From NCBI GenBank assembly GCA_023653075.1, contig JAMNXQ010000021.1, positions 1-35,629 of the forward strand: a stretch of DNA of 35,629 bases, read 5' to 3'. A model generated the notes under the pieces. That model had not been told where the DNA came from, did not search any database, and saw only the letters and a program-made list of their open reading frames with translations. The position numbers and the translations under genes were made by a program. This DNA comes from Algoriphagus sp. Lineage in GTDB: Bacteria; Bacteroidota; Bacteroidia; Cytophagales; Cyclobacteriaceae. Of the stretch, positions 6,371 to 15,900 are shown one piece after another (the stretch's first letter is position 1; each line of letters starts with the position of its first letter).

Positions 6371-8698
6371 ATGCACGTAACCCCTCAGTTTTCCGAAGTA
6401 GAAAAGGCTTTTTTGGCAGAATCTGGTGTCACCAAAATGACTACCCAGCTCCCCTACCTCTTGGTGGACAATTTCCCCAAGCTTGGCCTGCTCACCGCTT
6501 GCCGCTTTCTGGAGTGGGTAGCCGCTAATCCCGAAGGCGTGGTCAGTCTACCCACTGGCAAAACACCGGAATACTTTATCAAATGGACCCAGTTTCTACT
6601 TGAAAACTGGGATACCAAAAAGGGCAAGGAGGTTCGCGAAAAATACGGCTTAGGCAACACCAAAAAACCCAGCCTCCAGGAACTCACCTTCGTGCAAATC
6701 GATGAGTTTTACCCCATTTCTTCCAAGCAGCACAACAGTTTCTACGATTACGTCAATAAATTTTACCTCAGCGGATTTGGGCTATCCAAGGAAAAAGCTA
6801 TCCTAATCAATTCGGATGAAATCCCTTTGGCAGAAGGAAAACGCTTCAACAAGATTTTCCCCGACCTAAAAGTAGACCTCAGCCTTCGCTTCAGAGATCC
6901 AGTGAATGAATTGGAGCAACTCCAGCAAACCTCCATTTACCTCATCGACCAGTGGTGTGGAGAATACGAGCAGCGCATCCGCGCAAAAGGAGGAATTGGA
7001 TTTTTTCTAGGAGGAATCGGACCCGATGGGCACATCGCTTTCAATACGCGAGGATCGCATCCCTACTCGGTGACCCGACTTACCGAAACCAACTTTGAAA
7101 CCCAAGCCGTGGCAGCAGGAGACTTGGGTGGCATTGAGATATCCGCCAACCGCTTGGTGATCACCATCGGTTTGGACACCATTGTCTACAATCCCAATGC
7201 GGTGGGTATCGTCATCGCTGCGGGTGAAGCCAAAGCCGGGATTGTTCGGGACTCCTTGGAGTCTAGCCCTACTACTCAATACCCTGCGACTATTCTACAA
7301 AAACTCACCCAAGGTCGGTTTTACTTGACCCGAGGCGCAGCAGTTAAACTCACCGACTCCATCGATGCCTATTATTCAACAGGTACCTGGACTTTTGAAA
7401 AAACGGAGCGTGCGGTCATCGAACTTTGCAAAAAGAAGAACACCTATGGGCACCGACTCAAGCTGGAAGATTTGAAGTCAGACCCCTATTGCAAGCAAAT
7501 CCCTGGTCTATCCGAAGATACCGTCAACCAGGTGATCCAAAGCATTTCCTCCAAAATATCCAAGGGCCTGGAGCAGGAGCAAAACGAAGTACTCCTTCAC
7601 ACCGGACCACACCACGACGATATTTCCTTGGGGATCCTACCCCACATCACCAACCAACTGCACGACCCAAGCAACGAAGCGCACTTCTCAGTCCTTACCT
7701 CGGGTTTTACAGCTGTGACCAACCGATTTGTGATCGATACCTTGCTCCTTACCAAGAAATTATTGGATGAGGGAAAAATCCAGATGACCAATTACGAGGA
7801 CTTTTTTGAGGTAGGCTATAGCCTGAAAACGGACAAGGACGTGTACCATTTCTTGACCAATGTAGCCTCGGAAAATGCCGCTGCCCGATCAAGAGGACTT
7901 TGCCATCGGGTAGTGCGGGCACTCTGTATCGTTTGGGAGATTAAGAACAAAGAGCAGCTGCGCGAAACCATCAACGAGGTGCTTAGTATTTTGAAGAATT
8001 CCTACGATGGCGAAAAAAATCCTCCCAAAATTCAAAAGTTGAAAGGGATGATTCGTGAGTTTGAAGAAGAATTGGTTTGGGCACACTTTGGCGTGCAAGT
8101 GAAAAATGTACACCACCTCCGACTTGGTTTTTATACGGGAGATATTTTCACCGAGCAGCCAGACAAAACCCGCGATGTGGAACCCATCGTGGACATGCTT
8201 CGAAAGATCAAACCTACCAAATTAAGCCTCACGCTAGATCCCGAAGGATCCGGACCAGATACGCATTACAAGGTACTTCAAGCCACTGCCGCTGCAGTCA
8301 AAAAGTGGTCAGAAGAAACCGACACCAGCAAACTTCGAATCATCGGATACCGAAATGTATGGTTCAAGTTTGAACCCCATGAAGCGAATGTCATCGTGCC
8401 TGTTTCCCTAGGTGACATGGCCGTGATGGAAGACTCCTTTGCCAACTGCTACCTCAGCCAGGTCAAGGCTTCCTTTCCGAGCTATTCCCACAATGGAAAG
8501 TTTAGCACAGTCGCCAAGCGCACCTGGGTAGGTCAGCTCAATGACATCCAATTGCTGCTCGGCAAAAATTACTTTTACCAGCACGAGCACGCCAAGGTTC
8601 GTGCAAGCCATGGCTTGATTTTCTTCCGAGACATGAATGTAGATGAGTTTTTGGCTACAGCCCGAGAACTCGAAAAATCCATTGAAGGCATGCTCTAA
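6371..8698 (+). CDS. NagB-like deaminase fused to PIG-L/LmbE deacetylase domain
   Basis: A 775-aa two-domain protein. The N-terminal part (about residues 30-360) is glucosamine-6-phosphate deaminase/isomerase-like, with SLPTGKTPE near residue 57 and GGIGPDGHIAFN near 214-225. In NagB the last motif is followed by E-P-G-S; here it reads T-R-G-S, so the active site may differ. The C-terminal part (about 405-690) is PIG-L/LmbE-like, with GPHHDD at 412-417 matching the zinc-binding A-H-P-D-D motif. Such fusions are seen in Bacteroidota and would couple N-deacetylation of an amino sugar to deamination or isomerisation. ATG 6371 is chosen since TTG 6287 lies in the promoter. The ROK kinase gene follows after 94 bases, fitting amino-sugar use. 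Confidence 0.85.
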   Translation: MHVTPQFSEVEKAFLAESGVTKMTTQLPYLLVDNFPKLGLLTACRFLEWVAANPEGVVSLPTGKTPEYFIKWTQFLLENWDTKKGKEVREKYGLGNTKKPSLQELTFVQIDEFYPISSKQHNSFYDYVNKFYLSGFGLSKEKAILINSDEIPLAEGKRFNKIFPDLKVDLSLRFRDPVNELEQLQQTSIYLIDQWCGEYEQRIRAKGGIGFFLGGIGPDGHIAFNTRGSHPYSVTRLTETNFETQAVAAGDLGGIEISANRLVITIGLDTIVYNPNAVGIVIAAGEAKAGIVRDSLESSPTTQYPATILQKLTQGRFYLTRGAAVKLTDSIDAYYSTGTWTFEKTERAVIELCKKKNTYGHRLKLEDLKSDPYCKQIPGLSEDTVNQVIQSISSKISKGLEQEQNEVLLHTGPHHDDISLGILPHITNQLHDPSNEAHFSVLTSGFTAVTNRFVIDTLLLTKKLLDEGKIQMTNYEDFFEVGYSLKTDKDVYHFLTNVASENAAARSRGLCHRVVRALCIVWEIKNKEQLRETINEVLSILKNSYDGEKNPPKIQKLKGMIREFEEELVWAHFGVQVKNVHHLRLGFYTGDIFTEQPDKTRDVEPIVDMLRKIKPTKLSLTLDPEGSGPDTHYKVLQATAAAVKKWSEETDTSKLRIIGYRNVWFKFEPHEANVIVPVSLGDMAVMEDSFANCYLSQVKASFPSYSHNGKFSTVAKRTWVGQLNDIQLLLGKNYFYQHEHAKVRASHGLIFFRDMNVDEFLATARELEKSIEGML

Positions 8699-8726
8699 CA
8701 AGCAGCTTTACTCATCCAATTTGACC

Positions 8727-8761
8727 ACCTGATTTTCAAGTCCTCTGTGAGGAAGTCAGGT
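8727..8761 (+). promoter_or_regulatory. Imperfect hairpin between the nagB-like and ROK genes
   Basis: ACCTGA (8727-8732) pairs with TCAGGT (8756-8761), and inside it TCCTC-TGT-GAGGA forms a second stem, leaving a left-side bulge. There is no T-run. It may be a processing or stability hairpin in a shared transcript, or a weak terminator. Confidence 0.4.
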
Positions 8762-8792
8762 ATTTTCAATCCAATTAATCCTTTTTTTTCGA

Positions 8793-9668
8793 ATGGAACA
8801 CGTAATTCTAGGCATAGACATTGGCGGCACCAGCATCAAGGCTGGGGTGCTGGTATCGGGTCATCTCCAAGACATCCGAAGCATACCCACGCCTGCACTA
8901 GAAAGCCAGGAAGTTATTTTGGAAGCCTTGGCTACTTTTATTGAAAGTTACCTCCCCTACTCCTTTGAAGGAATTGGAATCGGGATTCCTGGATTGGTGG
9001 ACCCCAAGGAAGGCATTGTCTTGGGATTGGCCAATATTCCCTCCTTTCAGCATGTAGAATTAAGGAATTTTTTGACGGCTCGCTTTGGGAAACCTGTTTT
9101 CATCAACAATGACGCGAATTGCTTTGCACTGGGAGTACACAAATTTGGGGTTGGCAAAGGATTCCAAAATTTGGTGGGCATCACCCTAGGTACTGGTGTA
9201 GGTGGTGGGATTATCATCCACAACAAGCTTTATTCCGGCGTCAATTCTGCCGCCGGAGAATGGTGTGGCGCTTACTACTTAGATATGACCTTTGAGGATT
9301 ATTGCAGTGGTAAATTTTTCAATCGCGTGTACCAAAGTCGTCCTAAGGCCCTGGCAAAACTAGCGCAGGAAGGAGATCTGGTAGCCTTGCAGGCCTTTGA
9401 TGAATTTGGAACCCATGTGGGGGAACTGCTCAAAGTGATTCTTTTTTCCCTTGCACCCGAAGCCATCGTCTTGGGTGGTTCCATCCGGAAGACCTACCCT
9501 TTATTTGAAAAATCCCTGCGGGCCACTCTGCAGACTTTCCCCTATGAATCTGTCTTGTCCAAACTTCAAGTACTCGTTTCGGATCTAGATGAAACAGCCA
9601 TTCACGGAGCAGTAGCCCTAGTAGATCTTCAACCTGAGGCTGTTTCTGCGGTAATGGACAAAGCCTAA
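8793..9668 (+). CDS. ROK family sugar kinase, zinc-motif-less
   Basis: A 291-aa ROK-family protein (glucokinase or N-acetylglucosamine kinase type). The ATP phosphate loop DIGGTSIKAG is at 9-18, a catalytic aspartate is at D107 in NNDAN, and LGTGVGGGII is at 132-141. The usual ROK active-site His and zinc cluster (G-H... then C-x-C-G-x2-G-C) is absent; at the matching place the sequence is GEWCGAYYLDMTFEDYCSG. Zinc-less ROK kinases exist, so activity is still likely, but specificity cannot be read off. No DNA-binding domain is present, so it is a kinase, not a NagC-type repressor. Position behind the NagB/PIG-L gene suggests an amino-sugar or glucose substrate. Confidence 0.85.
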   Translation: MEHVILGIDIGGTSIKAGVLVSGHLQDIRSIPTPALESQEVILEALATFIESYLPYSFEGIGIGIPGLVDPKEGIVLGLANIPSFQHVELRNFLTARFGKPVFINNDANCFALGVHKFGVGKGFQNLVGITLGTGVGGGIIIHNKLYSGVNSAAGEWCGAYYLDMTFEDYCSGKFFNRVYQSRPKALAKLAQEGDLVALQAFDEFGTHVGELLKVILFSLAPEAIVLGGSIRKTYPLFEKSLRATLQTFPYESVLSKLQVLVSDLDETAIHGAVALVDLQPEAVSAVMDKA

Positions 9669-9680
9669 AAAAAATCCAGC

Positions 9681-11051
9681 TTAAACTCCTCTACCTGACT
9701 CCTTCAATGGAATCGTAGTAAGGTCTTGAATCTGTATGGGTTTGCCTTGATCAATGGAGTGCCTCGCAGCAATTCCAATCAGGCAGGACATGGCTCCATC
9801 CCGGCTCCCTGCGGACTGTCGCCATGGGTCGGCCTGGTTGGGGTCAAGAAAAAGTTTGTCCTTGAGTCTCGTATCTCCTCCACCATGCCCGCCAGCTCCA
9901 TGAGGAACTGGAATGAGGGTTCTTTCCCCGAAATTCTTGACCAGCATCAATTCATCCTCATTCTTTTCCTCCCAGGGCTGGCTTTCCTTGATCCAAGCTT
10001 CGAGTCTCCCTTCGGTTCCATTGAAGGCAATTCGATAGCCTTCGTAGGGAGAGTAGGTCGTCAGTGAATAGCTCACCTGCACCTTATTTTTGTAACGGAT
10101 CTGAACCGCCATTTTATCAAAGCTGTCTATTTCTTCGCGAAAAACGCATCCATCCCGTAAGTAGCCATCGTATTTTTCATTGTCCACATACAGCTTAGTG
10201 AGGTATTCATTCTTCGTAATGTCCCAGTAAAAATCACAGGAAGAAGCATGGGGGCATCCTCTACAGGACTTGGATCGAAAAGGACCATTTTTTCCATAAA
10301 ATTCAAGGGAGCCGTAAGCAAAAACTTCTTCCGGGTCTGAGTTTAACCACCAGTTGAGTAGGTCAAAATGATGAGAAGCTTTGTGTACCAGCAGGCTTCC
10401 ACTGTGGGCCTGGATGCCATGCCAACGCCGAAAATAATCTGCTCCATGGGAGGTGTCTAGGTACCAATGAAAATCCACCGATGTCACTTTGCCAATGGCT
10501 CCTTCCTGCAGGAGTTCATAGAGTTTTTGACGGTGGGGAGAGTAGCGGTAGTTGAAAGTCACCAGGACCTGCTTGCCTGAGAGCCGCTCCGCATCCAAAA
10601 TGGCTTGCACCTTTTGTTCATCGGTGGTCATCGGCTTTTCCGTGATGACATGCATGCCTGCATTCAAACCCTTGATGATGAATTCGTGATGGGTGCTATC
10701 CATCGTAGTCACGATCACCACATCTGGGGAAGTTTCGCGAAGCATTTGGTCAAAATCTAGATACAGCGGACAATCCACTTCCAAATAAGCCTTCCCTAGT
10801 TGCATGCGCCCTTCGTTTTTGTCGGACAAACCCACAAACTCGACCCGATCGCTATAGGCCTTCACCACGTCCCGTCCCCACATGCTAAGCCCACGTATGC
10901 CTGTACCCACCAAGACCAATTTCATTTTGCGGTCTAAGCCAGGAAACAAACTTAAGGCTTGAGCCAGGGGATGCACCAAAAAGGAACCTGCCAAAGCTGT
11001 TCCTGAGCGCTTGATAAAGTTTCTTCTTGAGGAATTGGTGAACGTATTCAT
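9681..11051 (-). CDS. Tat-exported Gfo/Idh/MocA family oxidoreductase
   Basis: A 456-aa NAD(P)-dependent sugar-type dehydrogenase. The N-terminus has a twin-arginine signal (SSRRNFIKRSG, RR at 9-10). The Rossmann motif VGTGIRG is at about 48-54 and the family's E-K-P motif at 138-140, followed by NYRYSP and HHFDLLNWWL in the C-terminal domain. A cysteine cluster C263-x2-C266-x5-C272 plus C302 suggests a bound metal. ATG 11051 is chosen because it starts right before the Tat signal; the in-frame ATG at 11102 would add 17 residues crossing a palindrome. It is convergent with the ROK gene, 12 bases apart. Substrate unknown; neighbours hint at sugar or amino-sugar derivatives. A GH109-type glycosidase is a less likely alternative. 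Confidence 0.85.
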   Translation of the reverse strand: MNTFTNSSRRNFIKRSGTALAGSFLVHPLAQALSLFPGLDRKMKLVLVGTGIRGLSMWGRDVVKAYSDRVEFVGLSDKNEGRMQLGKAYLEVDCPLYLDFDQMLRETSPDVVIVTTMDSTHHEFIIKGLNAGMHVITEKPMTTDEQKVQAILDAERLSGKQVLVTFNYRYSPHRQKLYELLQEGAIGKVTSVDFHWYLDTSHGADYFRRWHGIQAHSGSLLVHKASHHFDLLNWWLNSDPEEVFAYGSLEFYGKNGPFRSKSCRGCPHASSCDFYWDITKNEYLTKLYVDNEKYDGYLRDGCVFREEIDSFDKMAVQIRYKNKVQVSYSLTTYSPYEGYRIAFNGTEGRLEAWIKESQPWEEKNEDELMLVKNFGERTLIPVPHGAGGHGGGDTRLKDKLFLDPNQADPWRQSAGSRDGAMSCLIGIAARHSIDQGKPIQIQDLTTIPLKESGRGV

Positions 11052-11093
11052 AGTGGTATCCATCTGAATAGTCAAGTTAGGAAAAAGAAGGAA

Positions 11094-11109
11094 GGAATTC
11101 ACGAATTCC
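11094..11109. promoter_or_regulatory. Palindrome upstream of the Tat oxidoreductase
   Basis: GGAATTC-AC-GAATTCC, perfect 7-base arms with 2 central bases, centred about 50 bases before ATG 11051 and 90 bases before the divergent UbiA gene. It could be an operator for a dimeric regulator. No regulator gene is adjacent. Confidence 0.35.
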
Positions 11110-11192
11110 AGGAACTAGAATTACAGAAGCAACTGTTAAAATAATCCCCAAATCATCCTTTTATTCTCTTAATTTTATGGGTAAAGTAACTC

Positions 11193-12050
11193 ATGGAAAG
11201 AACCTTATCCCTTCGAAGCCTTTTTAGAATCAGCAGACCCATCAACTTGCTGCTGATTGCTTTCGCCCAAGTGATGACGGCACATTTTCTAGTAGAAACC
11301 AATGCACAAGGCCTTCCTGCCTTACAAGATTTTCGCCTCTACCTATTGATCATGGCCACCCTGCTGGTTACGGCTGCAGGCTACATGATCAACGATTATT
11401 ACGATGTCAAGATTGACTACATCAATCGCCCCAAGGCAGTGGTGGTGGGTAAAGGCATCAAGCGAAGAATGATTTTGATGCTTCATCCTGTATTCAACTT
11501 CGTTGCTATCGGCATGGGCTGGGTGGTGGCTCCTCGGATTGCAGCGCTCATCATTTTTGCTGGCGTAATGCTCTGGTGGTACTGCAATGGACTCAAGCGA
11601 AAGCCTTTCATTGGCAACGTAGCGGTAGCCTTTTTAACCAGTCTTTCCATTTACTTGGTGGCCTATTACTTCCAAAAGAATGAATTGCTCGTTTTCACCT
11701 ATGCCCTTTTTGCTTTTTTCTTAACCTTAATTCGAGAGCTGCTCAAGGACATTGAAGATCGACAAGGCGACCGCCTCCACGGGTCCAAAACCTTGCCGAT
11801 AGTGCTTGGTTTTCGTAAAACCAAACAAGTAATCTACTCCATTGCCATCACGTTTGTGGGGGCAATCCTTACGGTATCCTTCCAACTCAATCATGCACAT
11901 CTGTATTACTATTTTGGGAGTTTGGGACTTATTTTCTGCTGGTTTATGTGGCTCATCTACCGTGCAGACCGCAGGGAACAGTTTACGCAGCTAAGTGCCT
12001 TTGCCAAAGCCATCATGCTTGTAGGAACCTTAAGTATGGCATTTTTATAA
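11193..12050 (+). CDS. UbiA-family prenyltransferase (GGGP geranylgeranyltransferase-like)
   Basis: A 285-aa integral membrane protein with about eight or nine hydrophobic segments. Both Mg-diphosphate motifs are present: NDYYDVKID (67-75, N-D-x2-D-x3-D) and DIEDRQGD (186-193). Close Bacteroidota relatives are usually named geranylgeranylglycerol-phosphate geranylgeranyltransferase, an ether-lipid type enzyme, but UbiA substrates cannot be set from motifs. Menaquinone, heme O and chlorophyll-type enzymes are alternatives; no menaquinone or heme gene is adjacent. It is divergent from the Tat oxidoreductase. A box resembling the -7 element but ending in A (TAATTTTA, about 11171) is upstream. 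Confidence 0.8.
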   Translation: MERTLSLRSLFRISRPINLLLIAFAQVMTAHFLVETNAQGLPALQDFRLYLLIMATLLVTAAGYMINDYYDVKIDYINRPKAVVVGKGIKRRMILMLHPVFNFVAIGMGWVVAPRIAALIIFAGVMLWWYCNGLKRKPFIGNVAVAFLTSLSIYLVAYYFQKNELLVFTYALFAFFLTLIRELLKDIEDRQGDRLHGSKTLPIVLGFRKTKQVIYSIAITFVGAILTVSFQLNHAHLYYYFGSLGLIFCWFMWLIYRADRREQFTQLSAFAKAIMLVGTLSMAFL

Positions 12051-12059
12051 ACTTGCTAA

Positions 12060-12190
12060 CGGTTGACGGTCCACCGTTGTCAGCCGATTCGTTGTGTGAC
12101 TAGGTTTAGAATCCATACTTCGTACTTGCTTGCCTGCCGCAGGCAAGGGTACATTGTAAAACGGTCAATCGTCCACTAACGAAATCCTTC
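12060..12190. repeat. Intergenic short inverted repeats
   Basis: Contains ACGGTCCACCGT (GGTCCAC-type repeat like those in the elements at 1-144 and 6086-6177) and a perfect palindrome CTTGCCTGC-C-GCAGGCAAG at 12129-12147. Both are typical of dispersed palindromes in Bacteroidota intergenic DNA. No gene is seen in 12051-12250. Confidence 0.5.
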
Positions 12191-12192
12191 TG

Positions 12193-12213
12193 TGCTTTTT
12201 CTCACAAAAAGCA
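12193..12213. repeat. Inverted repeat TGCTTTTT-CTCAC-AAAAAGCA
   Basis: Perfect 8-base arms with a 5-base loop, 37 bases before the rhodanese gene start and just upstream of its -7 box. Resembles the repeat at 4781-4810. Confidence 0.45.
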
Positions 12214-12227
12214 TGTCCCGAATTTGA

Positions 12228-12235
12228 TAATTTTG
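12228..12235 (+). promoter_or_regulatory. -7 box of the rhodanese lipoprotein gene
   Basis: TAATTTTG matches TAnnTTTG and ends 15 bases before ATG 12251. No clear -33 TTG; the hairpin 12193-12213 lies where it would be expected. Confidence 0.5.
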
Positions 12236-12250
12236 TAAAAAATTAACCGC

Positions 12251-12676
12251 ATGAAAACCACCTTCTTTTCCGGATTACTTCTTCTCACGGGCCTCTATGC
12301 CTGTCAACCGAGTTCCAAAACAGAAAATGCTAGTACAGAAAGTACAAACCAAACAGCTAGCGCCTCCGTCATCACCTTGACTGCGCAGGAATTTGCAGCC
12401 AAGAGCCCTGCAGGTACTATCCTAGATGTGCGTACCGCGGGTGAGGTAGCCCAAGGAAAAATTGAAGGGGCAGTAGTCATCGATTTTTACAGCCCAGATT
12501 TTTTCGATCAGGTTAGCCAGATCTCGAAAGACCAAGAAGTATACCTCTACTGTGCGGTAGGGGCACGAAGTGAAGAGGCTGCCCGCATGCTAATGCAGCA
12601 AGGCTACACCAAAGTCTATCACTTACAAGGAGGTATTCAAGGCTGGAGTCAAGAGGGATTGCCAGTGGTGCAGTAA
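12251..12676 (+). CDS. Rhodanese-domain lipoprotein
   Basis: A 141-aa single-domain rhodanese with a lipoprotein signal (hydrophobic residues 6-15, lipobox LYAC, lipidated C18). After a Ser/Thr-rich linker (about 20-40) the domain spans about 41-141. The active-site loop is CAVGARS with catalytic C101, and a VRTAGEVAQGKI segment follows the first strand. It would sit in the periplasm attached to a membrane and move sulfane sulfur or act in thiol chemistry. It is monocistronic: own promoter box upstream and a strong terminator downstream. Confidence 0.9.
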   Translation: MKTTFFSGLLLLTGLYACQPSSKTENASTESTNQTASASVITLTAQEFAAKSPAGTILDVRTAGEVAQGKIEGAVVIDFYSPDFFDQVSQISKDQEVYLYCAVGARSEEAARMLMQQGYTKVYHLQGGIQGWSQEGLPVVQ

Positions 12677-12699
12677 GGTAAAAAATACAATTCTTTTGA

Positions 12700-12736
12700 A
12701 GAGGCTGTCTAGTGTAACTAGGCAGCCTCTTTTTTT
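12700..12736 (+). terminator. Terminator after the rhodanese gene
   Basis: AGAGGCTG-T-CTAG, loop TGTAA, CTAG-G-CAGCCTCT: 13 paired positions with one G-T pair, followed by seven T. Starts 24 bases after the stop codon. Confidence 0.85.
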
Positions 12737-12951
12737 GGGCTAGGCTACCGATAAAAATAGGTAACAATAGGTACGTTCGGTATTGGTGCTTGAATTACAT
12801 AATAACGATTCAATCATGAATGAAGATGACTGATATTGGTAAATAATTGAATTTGAAAATAAAGCTCAAAGATTCTCAAATTATTCCATCCTGTTTTTTA
12901 ATCAAAAGTGACTAGTGAACTATGGCAAATAACCTAACTCTAAATATTAGA

Positions 12952-15900
12952 ATGAAATTAAGTTTAATTCTTGCGCTACTATTTGTTTCAATTCAAGGGT
13001 ATGCCCAACAAAAGAATCCTTCCTTAGATTCTGTAAAAAGTTCCTCCAAAACGGAAAGAATTTCAAACGGCAACAATTTTGAAAATGGAACTTCCCCAAC
13101 AACTTATCGCTATTTTTTTCCAGAAGTATCTGAAAATGGATATTCGCCCGTGGTCTACAAAACGGAAGGAATGGACAATATTAGCTATTTTGGAAATAGG
13201 CTTGTTGATAGAAATTTGGATGGGAGGATTGAAATTATTCAAAGGATTAAAGAATTTATATCTGGAGATTGGGATTTTCCATCCACAGAACCGCGCGCAT
13301 TTATAAGAAATGAAATAGATAAAGACTTTAATTCAAAACTTTATCGGGATACAACCCTACTATTTACTTCGGCCGATCACAAATACCATGAGGATGAATC
13401 TGGTGCCTATTTTTATAATTTTGCTTGGTTTGATCCAACATTTGTTAACGAAATTGGAATCGACAATTGGAAGGATTTTTTTTCAAAAAATGGACTAATT
13501 GAGAACGTAGATTATGGAATGGGGAGTGCTGGTGATAGGGGATTGGGTATAGAATTTATGCCTAGAATATATCGTAAAAAGAATGGAATAATTAAAGATG
13601 TGACTTCTACTCACTTAAGATTTTCTGAAAGGATTCTGGCTACAAGGGCAAGATTCCCATGGGACCAATCTTTAGGTTTAGGTGATTTGGATGGGGATAG
13701 TGATACAGATATCTTGATGTCGGGAATTCATGCATCGGTTACTGAATTATCTGGATTACCAGATTATGATCCCCGTAATAGAAGTATATTCTACTATTTT
13801 AAGAACGATGGTTCGGGTAAACTATTCGGGGAAATCTATGATTTTGATGTAGAAGGAGGATACAACTGGTTGGTACCTGAATCTACCAACCAATATGCTA
13901 CACAGATGGACAATGATCCAAGTGAAGAACTTCTTTCAGAACTATGGATAGATATTGTCGGAGATCAAAATTCTGTACCCATCCGCAAATTTGGACACTT
14001 CAATTTAAATCATACAAACAAAAGGGTTGTATTTAACCCTATCTTTTCTGCAAAAGACTACTTATTGGATACAACTTGGAATATTTTCCCCAAGCATTAT
14101 TTACCTATGAGCTTTTTGAATCCGCAGAAGGAATTGATCTTCTATTTTTTCACTGGGCCTTCCGGTAGCCCTTCCAAGGAATTTACAGGAGTTAACCTTG
14201 ATAATTCAACAGGATCAGATTTTACCAAAGGCGTGGTTCAGCAATACTTTCGGATGTATGAAAAAATTAGAGAGGGCAATAATTATAAATTAGTAGATGT
14301 AACAAAGGATTACTTTTTTGAAGGCGAATACGAGACCTTTAGTTTGGATAACTCAGGAACTATCCATTTAATTGACGTGGACAACGATGGGAAATTGGAT
14401 ATTTACCCGCAAATCGGTTCTGTACCCTATACTGTAATGGGAGGGATCAACCAATTTTTAAAGTACCCAGCATGGAATGGGAAAACAAATACCCTGTATT
14501 ATTTCAAACAAGTTGAAAATAATAAGTTCAAACTGACTGACCTAGCTAAAATCAATGGGTTTTATTACCCTAACAATTTAGAATCAGGCTATTCCGTTTT
14601 TAATTCAAATGGAATTCACAAAAATGGGGAAAAGGAGTTTAGACTTGAAGAATTCACCTTGCAAAACAATGCATCGTTAAACGATATTGATGGAGACGGA
14701 ATTTACGAAATTATTTCGGCTGCAAATCCTGATTATTTATATGCATTTACAAAATCTAGCCTTCCTATAGATAAATTTGAAAACCTTTTAATTGATCCAA
14801 AATTAAAACTTTCTTTGAATAACTCTAATTCAGAAGGATCTTTAAAATATGATTTTTCTGTAGCCAATTTTTCAAGTGATAGTTTATTTTTTCCTCTTGA
14901 TGAATCAATAAAGCAACAATTTGTAATTTTTGATTCAAAGCGCAGAATGAAAACACTTCCTAACTTTCTTGATGCATACCCAATAAATTCAACCTTTAAT
15001 ATAGAACCAAATTTAATACTATCCGACATACTGAATGATTATCAAAGCAATGAATATCCTATGGGATTTGGAAGATGGTCTCCTTTCGGAAAGGAAGTAA
15101 ATAAAAAATACAGAGGCGCTTACTACGTTAGAATAGATAATGATTTTGCCATTAGAAAAAAGGATTTTTTCTTGACTGATAAAAACGTAGCTCCCCTTCC
15201 ATTTAAAGAATTAGTAAGTAAAATCACTGAAAACTTGGCATTAAAAGGATTTGAGGTAGAAATTTCAAATTCCTTCGATATTAATCAAAATTTTCATTTT
15301 AAAAACGGGCAAAGACAGCAAGGTTTAAAATATGGATATGAAATTTACCTAGGAGATAGCTTATTGAAAAGAGAGTTATTCTCCAATGTGAATTACCAAA
15401 CCTATGAAAATGGAGCCAAGACAAAAATTTATGGCTTAAATATTTTAACTGGAGATTTAGACCTAGAAAAAATTGACTACAAAATTTTTGCACTTGATTC
15501 TTTTGATGAATCAATAAAAACATACGGTACAATGCTAGATCGGAAAGGGCCTAGCCTAATTACCAAATCCAATATAACTGCCCGCTTGGATGATAAAGGA
15601 AGTTATGAGTTGAAAATAGAACAAGTAAATAACGGTTCTACTGATAACGTAGGCATTACCCAGATGACTCTCTCCAAAACCTCCTTTACCTGCTCGGACC
15701 TAGGTGTAAATAAAATCACCTTCATTGCAAAAGATGCCGCAGGGAATACTTCAACTGCCGAGGTGACCGTAAGCGTGGTGGATGAAATCAAGCCTATACT
15801 TAAGGCAAAGGCAACCTATTCACTCAGACTAGATACAGAGGGAAAAGCAGCCCTAAAGTGGGAGGATCTTGACGAGGGAAGCAGCGACAATTGCAGCATC

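Noticed and set aside
8793..9668. NagC-like ROK repressor
   Set aside because: There is no N-terminal DNA-binding domain; the protein starts at the kinase ATP motif.
9681..11051. GH109-type alpha-N-acetylgalactosaminidase call
   Set aside because: Fold and Tat signal fit, but I could not identify GH109-specific motifs; kept as generic Gfo/Idh/MocA.
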